Shown: positions 1 through 8,947, numbered from the stretch's first letter. The stretch: DNA of 64,000 nucleotides from Phenylobacterium zucineum HLK1 (GCF_000017265.1 NC_011144.1:1962001-2026000); one strand, 5' to 3'. Program-made: numbers and translations. The notes: a model not told the origin generated them from the letters alone.

Positions 1-444
1 CTCGCAGACCCGGAGGTGCTCGCCTATTGGGAGGCGCCCGAGCCCAACGACCCCGACGTCGTCGCCGGCGTGGTCCGCAACCACGTCGAGGACATGGCGG
101 CCGGGCGCGCCATGCGCTGGGCCATGCGCCGGCTCTCGGACGGGGCGTTCGTCGGCTGCTTCGACATTACCGAGATCGACCGGCGCCATCGCAGGGCCCA
201 GGTGGGCCTGATGTTGGGCCGGCAGACCTCGGGCGAGGACTATGGCCTGGAGGCGATGCGAGCGGTGATCGCCTTCGCCGCGGCGAACGGGCTGCGGAAG
301 CTGACCGCCCGCACGCACCTGGGCGCCCGGCGCTCGGAGAGCGTGCTCGAGAAGCTCGGCTTCGAGGAGGAGGGCCTGCTGCGCGGCCACATCCTGGAGG
401 ACGGCGAGCGGCGGGACGTGCGGCTGTTCGGCCTTCTGCTCTAG
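1..444 (+). CDS. GNAT-family N-acetyltransferase, 5' end cut off by window
   Basis: The reading frame is open from base 1 (Leu-Ala-Asp-Pro-Glu-Val...) and ends at a TAG at 442-444, so the start lies outside the window; the GTG at 16 is only an internal codon. The 147 visible residues look like the RimJ/RimL branch of GNAT acetyltransferases: a central strand block with VGLMLGRQTSGEDYGLEAMR (the acetyl-CoA loop region) and the usual C-terminal block 'SVLEKLGFEEEGLLRGHI' followed by 'RDVRLFGLL'. Such enzymes transfer acetyl from acetyl-CoA to an amino group, but the substrate cannot be told. It lies 37 bases before the next gene on the same strand. Confidence 0.8.
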   Translation, partial: LADPEVLAYWEAPEPNDPDVVAGVVRNHVEDMAAGRAMRWAMRRLSDGAFVGCFDITEIDRRHRRAQVGLMLGRQTSGEDYGLEAMRAVIAFAAANGLRKLTARTHLGARRSESVLEKLGFEEEGLLRGHILEDGERRDVRLFGLLL

Positions 445-481
445 GCTGGGCGGCCCTATCTCCACGGCAGGGAGACCCGCC

Positions 482-895
482 ATGACCCAGCCCATCGTCG
501 TCGCCGGCTTCGACCACATCGTGCTGCGCGTCCGCGACAAGGAGCGGATGCTCGCCTTCTACTGCGGCGTGCTGGGGCTCTCGGTGGACCGCGACCGTCC
601 GGAGATCGGACTCACCCACATCCGCTGCGGGCCGCAGATGATCGACCTCGTCACGCTCGACGGCCCGCTGGGGCGGATGGGCGGCGCCGGGCCCGGCGCC
701 GAGGGCCGCAACCTCGACCATTTCGCCCTGCAGGTGCGTCCCTACGACGCCCAGGCGATCAAGGATCACCTGGCCGCTCACGGAGTCGCCGTGACGGACG
801 AAGGCCCCCGCTACGGGGCCGACGGCGACGGCTGGTCGATCTACCTGCAGGACCCCGAGGGCAACACGGTCGAGCTGAAGGGCCCCGGAGCCTGA
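482..895 (+). CDS. VOC-superfamily (glyoxalase/dioxygenase-like) protein
   Basis: A 137-residue single-module vicinal oxygen chelate protein. It opens with GFDHIVLRVRDKERMLAFYCGVLGL, the standard first beta-alpha-beta unit with a metal-ligand type His, has a second His in NLDHFALQV, and closes with 'YLQDPEGNTVELKGPG', where the Glu of 'NTVELKG' is the usual last ligand. Members include glyoxalase I, fosfomycin-resistance proteins and many uncharacterised proteins; nothing here picks one reaction. The ATG follows a purine-rich AGGGAGA. It is probably co-transcribed with the preceding acetyltransferase and converges with tpiA, only 7 bases away. Confidence 0.8.
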   Translation: MTQPIVVAGFDHIVLRVRDKERMLAFYCGVLGLSVDRDRPEIGLTHIRCGPQMIDLVTLDGPLGRMGGAGPGAEGRNLDHFALQVRPYDAQAIKDHLAAHGVAVTDEGPRYGADGDGWSIYLQDPEGNTVELKGPGA

Positions 896-902
896 GGGGG
901 CC

Positions 903-1646
903 CTAGAGGGCGTTCACGATCCCGAGGAAGTCCTGCGCCTTCAGGGACGCGCCGCCCACCAGCGCGCCGCCCACCTCGTCGGCGTGCAGGATCTCGGCCG
1001 CGTTCGACGGCTTCACCGAGCCGCCGTACAGGATGGGGACCGCCCTGCCCGCCTCGCCGAACATCTCGACCAGGGTGGCCCGGATCGCGCGGTGCATTTC
1101 CTCGATCTCGGGCGTGGTGGGCGTCAGGCCGGTGCCGATCGCCCACACGGGCTCATAGGCCACCGCGAAGGCCTTGCCCGCCAGCTCGGTCGGCAGCGAG
1201 CCGCGGACCTGGCGCGTGACGATCGCCAGCGCCTGGCCGGCCTTACGCTCCTCCAGCGTCTCGCCGACGCAGACGATCGGCTCCAGCCCCGCGCGCAGCG
1301 CCGCCTTGACCTTGCCCGCCACCAGGGCGTCGGTCTCGCGGTAGCCCGACCGCCGCTCGGAGTGGCCGAGGATCACCAGCTTCGCGCCGGCGTCGGCCAG
1401 CATCTCGGCCGAGACGTCGCCGGTGAAGGCGCCCGATTCGTCCGTGTGGCAGTCCTGACCGCCGACCAGCACCGGCGTCCCCGCCAGCGCCTCGCTCATC
1501 CGGTGGACCAGCAGACTGGGCGGACAGATCGCCACGCGCGCGGCGCTCGCGGCCGCCCCGGCGGCCACGGCCTTGGCCTCGGACAGCGCGGCGGCCAGCC
1601 CGTTCATCTTCCAGTTTCCGGCGATCAGCGGCTTGGGAGCGGTCAT
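903..1646 (-). CDS. tpiA: Triosephosphate isomerase
   Basis: Interconverts dihydroxyacetone phosphate and glyceraldehyde 3-phosphate in the cytosol, for glycolysis and gluconeogenesis. The 247 residues match the family length. All catalytic residues are present: Lys13 in AGNWKMN, His95 in LGHSERR and Glu165 in AYEPVWAIGTG; the phosphate-binding 'LYGGSVKPSNA' is near the C-terminus. The gene diverges from ppiD across a 130-base region and is probably transcribed alone, since the plus-strand VOC gene converges on its end. Confidence 0.97.
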   Translation of the reverse strand: MTAPKPLIAGNWKMNGLAAALSEAKAVAAGAAASAARVAICPPSLLVHRMSEALAGTPVLVGGQDCHTDESGAFTGDVSAEMLADAGAKLVILGHSERRSGYRETDALVAGKVKAALRAGLEPIVCVGETLEERKAGQALAIVTRQVRGSLPTELAGKAFAVAYEPVWAIGTGLTPTTPEIEEMHRAIRATLVEMFGEAGRAVPILYGGSVKPSNAAEILHADEVGGALVGGASLKAQDFLGIVNAL

Positions 1647-1709
1647 CTTGCCTCACATACGTCGCAATGGCCGGCGCGGTTAAGGCAAGCTGGGCGGCCT
1701 GTCACCTCC

Positions 1710-1739
1710 TTGCCGTACGGAAGCGGCCTCCACTATACC
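1710..1739 (+). promoter_or_regulatory. Candidate sigma-70 promoter for ppiD-trpE
   Basis: TTGCCG at 1710-1715 and TATACC at 1734-1739 are separated by 18 bases in the tpiA/ppiD divergent region, about 38 bases before the ppiD ATG. A GGAAAGGG Shine-Dalgarno-like run lies just before that start. The assignment rests on sequence resemblance only. Confidence 0.5.
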
Positions 1740-1776
1740 GGCCCGCACGCCTGCGCCCCGGAAAGGGTTATTCCTG

Positions 1777-3693
1777 ATGCTCGCCGCCATCCGCCAGTTC
1801 GCGAAGTCCTGGGTCGCCGCCGTCCTGATCGGCCTGCTGATCGTCAGCTTCGCGGTCTTCGGCATCAACGACGTATTCAGCGGCGCCACCGGCGACCAGG
1901 TCATCAAGGCCGGCTCGCGGGTGGTCACCTCGGCCGAATTCCGGCGCGAGTACGAGGATTACCGCAAGCGGCTGGAACAGCAGGCCGGCCAGCCCATCAC
2001 GCCCGAGATGGCCGAGGCCAACGGCATCGACCGCCAGGTGCTGAACGGCCTGGCCACCCGCGAGGCCTTCGCCGAGATGCTGCACAAGATCGGCATCCGC
2101 CCGTCGGACAAGCTGCTGGTGGCCGAGATCTCGAAGATCCCGGCCTTCTTCGATCCGATCAGCGGCCGCTTCGACCGCAACACTTTCCAGCAACGCCTGG
2201 CCGAGAACGACATGACCCCGGAGGGCTTCGACCGCGCCCTGCGGGACCAGATGGCCGCCCAGCACTGGGGCGCGGGCGTGGGCGAAGGCCTGCGCGCGCC
2301 GCGGGCCTACGGCGCGCTCGGCGCCATCTTCGGCCTGGAGAGCCGGGACGTGGCCTGGTTCAACGTGACCGCCGCGAACGTTCCGGCCGTGGCGGCGCCG
2401 ACCGACGAGCAGCTGACGGCCTTCATGAAGGAGAACGCCGAGCAGCTCACCCGTCCCGAGATGCGCGTGCTGACGGTGGTGCGCTTCACCCCGCAGGCCG
2501 TTCCCCAGAACACGCCCGTCGACGAGGCCGAGCTGAAGAAGCTCTACGAGTTCCGCAAGGACACCTTCTCGCGCCCGGAGACCCGCACGCTGGTGCAGAT
2601 TCCCGCCAAGGACGCCGCGGCGGCCCAGCAGATCCAGGCCGGCCTGGCGCGGGGCGACGATCCGGCCGCGGTCGCCAAGGCCGCCGGCGTGGACGTCATC
2701 ACCTACGAGGACAAGCCGAAGACCGCCCTCGCCGACCGTCGCGTGGCCGACGTCGCCTTCGGCCTGCAGCCCGGCCAGGTCGCCCGCGCCCAGGGCGAAC
2801 TGGGCCTGGCGGTCGTGAAGGTGATCTCCGTGACCCCCGGCCAGACGGTCACCCTCGAGGAGGCCCGGCCGGTGCTGGAGGCCGAGCTGCGCAAGAACGC
2901 CGCCGCCCAGAAGGTCTACGAGCAGGCCGAAGCCTACGACGAGGCGCACCGGGGCGGGGCCGACCTGGCCGCCGCGGCCCAGCAGGTCGGCGTACCGGCG
3001 ATGACGGTGGGTCCGGTGACCCGCCAGGGCGTGGACGAACAGGGCCGGCCCGTCCCCGGCCTCACGCCGGCGATCCTCGAACAGGCGTTCTCGCTGCCTG
3101 CGGGCGGCGAAGGCGACCTGACAGACGCCGGCGAGGGCGAATCCTTCGCCGTGAAGGTCGAGCGCGTGGTTCCGCCCGCCATGCCGCCGCTCGCCGAGGT
3201 GCGCACCGAGCTCGCCCGCGTCTGGTCGGCGCGGGAGACCGCCCGCCGCATGGAGGCCCGGGCGAACGAGCTCGCCGAACGCGTGCGCAAGGGCGAGAGC
3301 CTGGAGGCGGTCGCCGCGTCCGCCAGCCTGAAGGTCTCGCGCGCCGAGGGCCTGTCGCGGCAGACCGCGGGCCAGGACCCGGCGCTGTCGGGCGAGCTGC
3401 TGAACCGCGCTTTCGGCGCTCGCCCCGACGACGTGATCGTCGGCCGGGCCCGGGAGTTCGCCTTCTCGGTGGCCAAGGTCAGCAACATCCGCATGCAGCC
3501 CGGCCCCACCGCCGCCATGCTGACCGAGCAGCAGCGCGGCGAGATGACGAACACCCTCTTCCGCGAGATCGCCGACGCGGCCCAGCGCGCGGCGCGCGAC
3601 AAGCTGAAGGTGCGCGTGGATGTGAACCGCGCCCGCGCCGCGGTCGGCTTCGAGCCCCTCGACGCCAAGGCCCCGGCGGAGAAGAAGAAGTGA
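1777..3693 (+). CDS. ppiD: Membrane-anchored SurA/PpiD-type peptidyl-prolyl isomerase/chaperone
   Basis: A 638-residue periplasmic folding factor held by one N-terminal transmembrane segment (about residues 12-32, 'SWVAAVLIGLLIVSFAVFGI'). Next comes a SurA-N-like chaperone region with the family wording 'FDRNTFQQRLAENDMTPEGF', then a poorly conserved parvulin-like middle region (about 230-370), and a charged C-terminus ending in Lys-rich residues. This architecture is that of PpiD, which helps newly translocated outer-membrane and periplasmic proteins fold. Its stop codon overlaps the trpE start (GTGA), so the two are translationally coupled although functionally unrelated. Confidence 0.88.
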   Translation: MLAAIRQFAKSWVAAVLIGLLIVSFAVFGINDVFSGATGDQVIKAGSRVVTSAEFRREYEDYRKRLEQQAGQPITPEMAEANGIDRQVLNGLATREAFAEMLHKIGIRPSDKLLVAEISKIPAFFDPISGRFDRNTFQQRLAENDMTPEGFDRALRDQMAAQHWGAGVGEGLRAPRAYGALGAIFGLESRDVAWFNVTAANVPAVAAPTDEQLTAFMKENAEQLTRPEMRVLTVVRFTPQAVPQNTPVDEAELKKLYEFRKDTFSRPETRTLVQIPAKDAAAAQQIQAGLARGDDPAAVAKAAGVDVITYEDKPKTALADRRVADVAFGLQPGQVARAQGELGLAVVKVISVTPGQTVTLEEARPVLEAELRKNAAAQKVYEQAEAYDEAHRGGADLAAAAQQVGVPAMTVGPVTRQGVDEQGRPVPGLTPAILEQAFSLPAGGEGDLTDAGEGESFAVKVERVVPPAMPPLAEVRTELARVWSARETARRMEARANELAERVRKGESLEAVAASASLKVSRAEGLSRQTAGQDPALSGELLNRAFGARPDDVIVGRAREFAFSVAKVSNIRMQPGPTAAMLTEQQRGEMTNTLFREIADAAQRAARDKLKVRVDVNRARAAVGFEPLDAKAPAEKKK

Positions 3694-5222
3694 CGCCGGA
3701 GCCGTCGTTCGAGGCGTTCCGGTCGACCTACGACGGCGGCGCTCCGCAGGTCGTCTGGACGCGGCTGGTCGACGACCTGGAGACCCCCGTCTCCGCGTTC
3801 CTGAAGATCGGTCACGGCCGGCCGTACGCCTTCCTGTTCGAATCGGTGGAAGGCGGCGCCTGGCGCGGCCGCTATTCGATCATCACCCTGGCGCCCGACC
3901 TCGTCTGGCGCTGTCGCGGCGACGTGGCCGAGGCGGCCGAGGGCGAAGACATCGCCGCCGGCCGGTTCACCACCCAGCCCGGCGGGGCGCTGGATTCGCT
4001 GCGCGACCTGCTGGCCGCCTCGCGCATCGAGCTGCCCCCGGGCCTGCCGCCCATGGCCGCGGGCGTCTTCGGGGCGATCGGCTACGACATGATCCGGCTG
4101 GTCGAGCGCCTGCCGAACGTGAATCCCGACCCGTTGGGCCTGCCCGACTCGGTGCTGGCGCGTCCCTCGATCGTGGCGATCTTCGACGCCATCGCCCAGG
4201 AGATCATCCTGGTGACGCCGGTCCGTCCGGGCATGGCGTCGGCCGAACAGGCCTATGAGGCCGCCCGCGCGCGGCTGCAGGCGGTCGTCGACGACCTGCG
4301 AAGGCCCGCGCCGCCGCTCACCGGGACGGCCACGCCCGAGCCCGACAGCTTCACGACCCCGGTCAGCCGCGAGGCGTACCGCGAGATCGTCGAAAAGGCG
4401 AAGGGCTACATCCGCGCCGGCGACATCTTTCAGGTCGTCCCCAGCCACCGCTTCCGCGCGCCGTTCACCCGCGATCCATTCGCGCTCTACCGCTCGCTGC
4501 GCCGGACCAACCCGTCGCCGTTCCTGTTCTTCCTGGACTTCGGCGGTTTCCAGCTCGCCGGCTCGAGCCCCGAGATCCTGGTGCGCCTGCGCGACGGCAA
4601 GATCACCATCCGGCCGATCGCGGGCACCCGCCCCCGCGGCGCGACGCCCGAGGAGGACCTGCGGCTCGAACAGGAGCTCGTGAACGATCCCAAGGAACGC
4701 GCCGAACACCTGATGCTGCTGGACCTCGGCCGCAACGACGTCGGCCGGGTGGCGATGCTGAAGGAACAGGGCGCCAACCAGCCGGCGCCCGCGTCGCGCC
4801 AGCCGCGCGTGCGGGTCACGAACAGCTTCTTCGTCGAGCGCTACAGCCACGTCATGCACCTCGTCTCAAACGTCGAGGGGGATGCGCCCGATGGCCTCGA
4901 TCCGGTGGACGTGGTGATGGCCGCCCTGCCGGCCGGCACGCTCTCCGGCGCGCCGAAGGTGCGGGCGATGGAGATCATCGACGAGTTGGAGATCGAGAAG
5001 CGCGGCATCGGCTACGCAGGCGGCGTCGGCTACTTCGGCTGCGACGGATCGGTGGACACCTGCATCGTCCTGCGCACCGCGCTGTTCAAGGACGAGGTGA
5101 TGTACGTGCAGGCCGGCGGCGGCGTCGTGGCCGACAGCGATCCCGACGCCGAGTACGATGAAACCCTCCACAAGGCCCGCGCATTGCGGCGGGCGGCCGA
5201 GGAGAGCTGGCGCTTCGTCTGA
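3690..5222 (+). CDS. trpE: Anthranilate synthase component I
   Basis: Converts chorismate to anthranilate together with the TrpG glutaminase; this is the first committed step of tryptophan synthesis. The 510-residue product starts at a GTG at 3690 that overlaps the ppiD stop. Upstream codons are open in this frame but belong to a shadow of ppiD. The C-terminal chorismate-binding domain is complete: GDIFQVVPSHRF, 'SSPEILVRL', 'PIAGTRPRG', 'EHLMLLDLGRNDVGRV', 'LPAGTLSGAPKVRAMEII' and 'YVQAGGGVVADSDP'. The N-terminal domain with 'ESVEGGAWRGRYSII' carries the usual tryptophan feedback-site region. No leader peptide is visible because the gene is fused to the ppiD transcription unit. Confidence 0.96.
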   Translation: MTPEPSFEAFRSTYDGGAPQVVWTRLVDDLETPVSAFLKIGHGRPYAFLFESVEGGAWRGRYSIITLAPDLVWRCRGDVAEAAEGEDIAAGRFTTQPGGALDSLRDLLAASRIELPPGLPPMAAGVFGAIGYDMIRLVERLPNVNPDPLGLPDSVLARPSIVAIFDAIAQEIILVTPVRPGMASAEQAYEAARARLQAVVDDLRRPAPPLTGTATPEPDSFTTPVSREAYREIVEKAKGYIRAGDIFQVVPSHRFRAPFTRDPFALYRSLRRTNPSPFLFFLDFGGFQLAGSSPEILVRLRDGKITIRPIAGTRPRGATPEEDLRLEQELVNDPKERAEHLMLLDLGRNDVGRVAMLKEQGANQPAPASRQPRVRVTNSFFVERYSHVMHLVSNVEGDAPDGLDPVDVVMAALPAGTLSGAPKVRAMEIIDELEIEKRGIGYAGGVGYFGCDGSVDTCIVLRTALFKDEVMYVQAGGGVVADSDPDAEYDETLHKARALRRAAEESWRFV

Positions 5223-5283
5223 GCCGCGTTAACTGCGATCGCTCAATGCGGGTAGGCCCGCGCTTGCATAACTTCGTCGGCTC

Positions 5284-5305
5284 GCGAACGTGATCGTGCG
5301 TTCGC
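5284..5305. promoter_or_regulatory. 22-base palindrome upstream of the two-HTH gene (candidate operator)
   Basis: GCGAACG at 5284-5290 and CGTTCGC at 5299-5305 form a perfect 7-base inverted repeat around an 8-base spacer, TGATCGTG. The centre is 50 bases before the GTG start of the next gene. No T-run follows either arm, so it looks more like a dimeric regulator site than a terminator. Confidence 0.45.
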
Positions 5306-5344
5306 CGACCGGCGCACGCCGGGATTCGATCGGGGATCGGACGA

Positions 5345-6280
5345 GTGACGGCGGGGATCACCACAGACGAGACGCGGGACGAGATCACGGCGCGTGAGCG
5401 CGCGCTGGGGCGCCTCTCGTTCGCCTTCATGCTCGACCAGGCGGCTCTGGGGGTCGGCGAGCTATCGACGATCGACTCGATCCTGGTGATGGCGATCAAC
5501 CAGGCCAACATCCAGCCGCTCACGCGCGAGCCGCTGGCCCGCATCCGCCATGGCCGGATGGAGACCCCCGCGCCCGACGCCCGGCGCCGCCCCGTCAGCG
5601 TCAACGCCGTCGCGGCCTCGCTGCGCCTGCCGTTCGAGACCGTCCGCCGCCGCGTGCGCCGGCTGGAGGCCCTGGGCGCGTGCGTGTCCGCCGACGGGGG
5701 GATCATCGTGCCCGAGACCTTCCTCGTCTCGCCCGGCTACGTCCAGGGCGTGGCCGAAAGCCACCGGCTGCTCCGGGCGTTCTACTATGACGCCAGCGCC
5801 CAGGGGCTGGTCGAGCCCCTCCCCCGCTCCGCCTATCCCCCGGAGCCGGCGATCCCCGTCCGCGCCGCGGCGCGCCTGCTCTCGGACTATGTGCTGCGCA
5901 CGACGGACGAGTTGCTGGTGCGCGTCGAGGATCTTGTCTCGGCCGTGGTCCTCCTGGCGATCCTGGGCGGCGAGACGCGCACCACCAACGTGGCCCGGAT
6001 CGCCAAGCGTCTGCGGATGCCGATGGAGACCGCCCGCCGGCACGTGCTCGAGCTGACCGAAAAGGACTGCTGCGTCCGGTCGGCTAAGGGCGTGTCCGTA
6101 CCTCCCGAGATGCTGGAGCGGCCCGAGTGGCGGGGCTTTCTCAGGGACAACGCCGCCAACGTCCAGCGGCTGTTCGCGGGGCTATCCGAGCGGGGCGTGA
6201 TCGAGGCGTGGAGTCGGCTCGCGCCGCCGCTGCCGGCCGACGACGCTAAGGGGCTTCGGGCTTCTCCAGCGGGTGCGTGA
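5345..6280 (+). CDS. Unrecognised protein with two winged-helix-like segments
   Basis: A 311-residue protein I cannot name. Two stretches resemble each other and DNA-binding winged helices: residues about 84-128 ('VNAVAASLRLPFETVRRRVR', followed by a wing with 'GGIIVPETFL') and about 212-255 ('TNVARIAKRLRMPMETARRH', followed by 'KGVSVPPEML'). Each has the pattern helix, xRLRxPxETxRR recognition helix, then a short hairpin. The N-terminal 70 residues and the linker are mostly helical, and no ligand domain is evident. It starts with GTG, lies between trpE and trpGDC, and is preceded by a palindrome at 5284-5305. A transcription regulator is likely. Its last 35 bases overlap the minus-strand gene ending at 6246. 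Confidence 0.65.
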   Translation: MTAGITTDETRDEITARERALGRLSFAFMLDQAALGVGELSTIDSILVMAINQANIQPLTREPLARIRHGRMETPAPDARRRPVSVNAVAASLRLPFETVRRRVRRLEALGACVSADGGIIVPETFLVSPGYVQGVAESHRLLRAFYYDASAQGLVEPLPRSAYPPEPAIPVRAAARLLSDYVLRTTDELLVRVEDLVSAVVLLAILGGETRTTNVARIAKRLRMPMETARRHVLELTEKDCCVRSAKGVSVPPEMLERPEWRGFLRDNAANVQRLFAGLSERGVIEAWSRLAPPLPADDAKGLRASPAGA

Positions 6281-6449
6281 CGAGCGGCGGGGCCAGCACC
6301 ATCGCCGTCGCGAACGCCAGGGTCGACACCGCCAGGAGCGCGGCGGCCGTCAACGCCGGCCAGATCCGCTCACGCCGCACCGGCGCAGCCAGCAGCGCCC
6401 GCGCCCGCGCGATCGCCGCCGCATCGAGAGTCGAATCGTCAGCCGACAT
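6246..6449 (-). CDS. Small single-pass membrane protein, unknown function
   Basis: A 67-residue product starting at the ATG at 6449-6447 and ending at a TAG at 6248-6246. Residues 1-29 are hydrophilic, with an alanine-rich helix and 'RRER' just before one long hydrophobic segment (about 30-54), then a short proline-rich tail. This resembles small alphaproteobacterial proteins that sit beside regulators, but I do not recognise a family. It overlaps the 3' end of the plus-strand HTH gene by 35 bases tail to tail. Codon use is GC-rich like its neighbours. A longer in-frame extension upstream exists, but it only mirrors trpG. Confidence 0.5.
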   Translation of the reverse strand: MSADDSTLDAAAIARARALLAAPVRRERIWPALTAAALLAVSTLAFATAMVLAPPLVTHPLEKPEAP

Positions 6450-6491
6450 GGACCGAGCATCCCGCTTGGCGGACGGCTCCGCAAAGCCTAG

Positions 6492-7091
6492 ATGGGACGC
6501 ATGATCCTGGTGATCGATAACTACGACAGCTTCACCTACAACCTGGTTCACTATCTGAACGAACTGGGGGCGGAGACGCATGTCGTGCGCAACGACGCGA
6601 TCACCGCCGAACAGGCGCTGGCGCTGAAGCCGGAAGCGATCCTGCTGTCGCCCGGCCCCTGCACGCCCAACGAGGCGGGCGTCTGCCTGTCGCTGCTGGC
6701 CAGCGCGCCGGCCGACCTGCCGATCTTCGGCGTCTGCCTCGGCCACCAGTCGATCGGCCAGGCGTTCGGCGGCGAGGTGGTCCGCGCCAAGGCGCTGATG
6801 CACGGCAAGACCAGCCTGATCCATCACAACGGCAAGGGCGTGTTCGCCGGCCTGAAGAACCCCTTCACCGCCACGCGCTATCACAGCCTCTCGGTCGAGA
6901 AGGCCGCCCTGCCGCCGGACCTCGAGGTCACGGCCTGGACCGACGACGGCGAGATCATGGGCGTGCAGCACAAGACCCGGCCGATCTTCGGCGTGCAGTT
7001 CCACCCCGAGTCCATCGCCACCGAGTGCGGCCACGAGCTGCTGTCCAACTTCCTCGACATCGCCGGCGTGAAGCGGCTCGCCGACGCCTGA
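6492..7091 (+). CDS. trpG: Anthranilate synthase component II (glutamine amidotransferase)
   Basis: Supplies ammonia from glutamine to TrpE. A class I glutamine amidotransferase of 199 residues with the triad Cys82 in '[11 protein letters not shown]', His171 and Glu173 in [11 protein letters not shown]. The N-terminal '[19 protein letters not shown]' is the signature of TrpG/PabA. The start may be the ATG at 6492 or, more in line with the family, the ATG at 6501 giving 196 residues. It is followed 7 bases later by trpD. In some bacteria the same protein also serves PabB for folate synthesis, and the sequence does not settle that. Confidence 0.95.
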   Translation: MGRMILVIDNYDSFTYNLVHYLNELGAETHVVRNDAITAEQALALKPEAILLSPGPCTPNEAGVCLSLLASAPADLPIFGVCLGHQSIGQAFGGEVVRAKALMHGKTSLIHHNGKGVFAGLKNPFTATRYHSLSVEKAALPPDLEVTAWTDDGEIMGVQHKTRPIFGVQFHPESIATECGHELLSNFLDIAGVKRLADA

Positions 7092-7098
7092 GCCGCCG

Positions 7099-8112
7099 AT
7101 GTCCGACGCCTTCAAGCCGCTCCTCTCGCGCCTGGCCGACGGCGCGACCCTGTCGGACGACGACGCCGACGCGTTCTTCTCGGCCTGCCTCCGGGGTGAG
7201 CCGACGCCGGCCCAGGTCGGCGCCGCCCTGACGGCCATGCGGATGCGCGGGGAGACGCTCGGCGAGATCGCCGCCTGCGCCCGCGCCATGCGGCGAGCGG
7301 CGATCCACCTCGAGCCGCCGTTCCCCACCATCGACGTCTGCGGCACCGGCGGCGACGGGCTGCACACGCTGAACATCTCCACCGCCGTGGGCTTCGTCGC
7401 CGCAGGCGGCGGGCTGAAGGTGGCCAAGCACGGCAACCGGGCGATGTCGTCCAAGTCGGGCACGGCCGACGTCCTCGGCGAACTGGGCGTCAACATCGCC
7501 GCCCCGCCCGAGAAGCAGCTCCAGGCGCTGGACGAGGCCGGCATCTGCTTCCTGTTTGCGCCGGCGCACCACAGCGCCATGCGTCACGTCTCGCCGATCC
7601 GGGCCGAGCTGGGCTTCCGGACGATCTTCAACCTGCTGGGGCCGCTGACCAATCCGGCCGGCGCGCAGCGGCAGGTGGTGGGCGTCTTCGCCGAGCGCTG
7701 GGTCAAGCCGCTGGCGCAGGCGCTCGGCATGCTGGGGTCCGAGAAGGCCTGGGTCGTCCACGGGGCCGGGCTCGACGAGCTGACCACCACGGGCGAGACC
7801 TCGGTCGCCGAGTTCTCGGACGGCAAGGTCCGGCTGTTCACGATCACCCCGGAGGCGGTGGGCCTACGCCGCGCGGCCCTGGCCGACATCACCGGCGGCA
7901 GCCCGGCCGAGAACGCGCAGGCGCTGCGCCGCCTGCTCGCCGGGGAGACCGGCGCCTACCGCGACATCGTCGCCCTGAACGCCGCCGCGGCCTTCCTGGT
8001 CGCCGACAAGGTCGAGACGCTGCGCGAGGGGGTCGAGCTGGCCGGCCGTGTCCTGGACGAAGGGCGCGCCCAGGCCGCCCTGGAGCGACTCGTGGAGATC
8101 ACCGCCCCATGA
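7099..8112 (+). CDS. trpD: Anthranilate phosphoribosyltransferase
   Basis: Joins anthranilate to PRPP, the second step of the tryptophan branch. The 337-residue enzyme has the glycine-rich PRPP site '[20 protein letters not shown]', the conserved [20 protein letters not shown], and '[20 protein letters not shown]' at the anthranilate site. It sits between trpG (7-base gap) and trpC (ATGA overlap), so the three are one transcription unit. Confidence 0.96.
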   Translation: MSDAFKPLLSRLADGATLSDDDADAFFSACLRGEPTPAQVGAALTAMRMRGETLGEIAACARAMRRAAIHLEPPFPTIDVCGTGGDGLHTLNISTAVGFVAAGGGLKVAKHGNRAMSSKSGTADVLGELGVNIAAPPEKQLQALDEAGICFLFAPAHHSAMRHVSPIRAELGFRTIFNLLGPLTNPAGAQRQVVGVFAERWVKPLAQALGMLGSEKAWVVHGAGLDELTTTGETSVAEFSDGKVRLFTITPEAVGLRRAALADITGGSPAENAQALRRLLAGETGAYRDIVALNAAAAFLVADKVETLREGVELAGRVLDEGRAQAALERLVEITAP

Positions 8113-8882
8113 GCGACATCCTCGAGAAGATCGCCGCCTACAAGCGCGACGAGGTCGCCGTCCGCAAGGCCGCGCAGCCGACGATCGCGCCGCCGGCCGA
8201 GGCCCCGCGCGGCTTCCGCGCCGCGCTGACGCGGGCGCACGCCCCCGGCCGCCTGGCCCTGATCGCCGAGATCAAGAAGGCCTCCCCCTCCAAGGGGCTG
8301 ATCCGGGAGGACTTCGATCCGCCCGCCCTCGCCCGCGCCTACGAGGCCGGCGGCGCGGCCTGCCTGTCGGTACTGACGGACGGGCCCAGCTTCCAGGGCG
8401 ACGACAGCTACCTCGCCGCGGCCCGGAGCGCGGTGCGCCTGCCGTGCCTGCGCAAGGAGTTCCTGGTCGATCCCTGGCAGGTGGCCGAGAGCCGGTCGCT
8501 CGGGGCCGACGCCATCCTGGTGATCCTCGCCATGGTCGACGACGTCCTCGCCGCCGAGCTGATGGCCGAGGCCCAGCGGCTGGGCATGGATGCCCTGGTC
8601 GAGGTGCACGACGAGGCCGAGATGGCGCGCGCCGGCGCGCTCGGCGCCGACCTGATAGGCGTGAACAACCGCAACCTGCGGACCTTCGAGGTCGACCTGT
8701 CCACGACCGAGCGGCTGGCCACGATGGCCCCGGCCGGCGCCCTGCTGGTCACCGAGAGCGGCATCTTCACCCCCGCCGACGTCGCTCGCCTGGAACGCTG
8801 CGGGGCACAGGCCATGCTGGTGGGCGAGAGCCTGATGCGGCAGGCCGACGTGACCGCCGCAACCCGCGCCCTCCTCGGCTGA
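8109..8882 (+). CDS. trpC: Indole-3-glycerol-phosphate synthase
   Basis: Closes the indole ring of CdRP in the fourth step of tryptophan synthesis. The 257-residue (beta/alpha)8 enzyme carries '[15 protein letters not shown]' with the catalytic Lys, [12 protein letters not shown], '[14 protein letters not shown]' and '[12 protein letters not shown]'. It is the single-function form, not fused to TrpF. The start overlaps the trpD stop (ATGA). In many alphaproteobacteria moaC and moeA follow trpC before lexA; here lexA follows directly after 134 bases. Confidence 0.96.
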   Translation: MSDILEKIAAYKRDEVAVRKAAQPTIAPPAEAPRGFRAALTRAHAPGRLALIAEIKKASPSKGLIREDFDPPALARAYEAGGAACLSVLTDGPSFQGDDSYLAAARSAVRLPCLRKEFLVDPWQVAESRSLGADAILVILAMVDDVLAAELMAEAQRLGMDALVEVHDEAEMARAGALGADLIGVNNRNLRTFEVDLSTTERLATMAPAGALLVTESGIFTPADVARLERCGAQAMLVGESLMRQADVTAATRALLG

Positions 8883-8913
8883 GTCGCCCGTTCCGCCGTC
8901 CGGCGCCGGGCCA

Positions 8914-8938
8914 GTTCTCCTGATTTTTCAGGGAGAAC
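8914..8938 (+). terminator. Inverted repeat after trpC (possible weak terminator)
   Basis: GTTCTCC at 8914-8920 pairs with GGAGAAC at 8932-8938, and the arms continue as TGA/TCA with a one-base bulge. T residues are in the loop, not after the stem, so it is a poor intrinsic terminator; it may end the trp unit with Rho or act as a protein site before lexA. Confidence 0.3.
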
Positions 8939-8947
8939 GGTGGTAAC

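Noticed and set aside
984..5222. A 1412-codon open frame on the plus strand
   Set aside because: It runs antisense to tpiA, then out of frame through ppiD, and joins the real trpE frame. The first 900 residues are Arg/Gly/Pro/Ala-rich as expected for a shadow in GC-rich DNA; only the trpE part is real.
8914..8938. Inverted repeat after trpC as a LexA box
   Set aside because: GTTC and GAAC are present but as an inverted pair with wrong spacing; the LexA boxes here are direct repeats GTTC-N7-GTTC.
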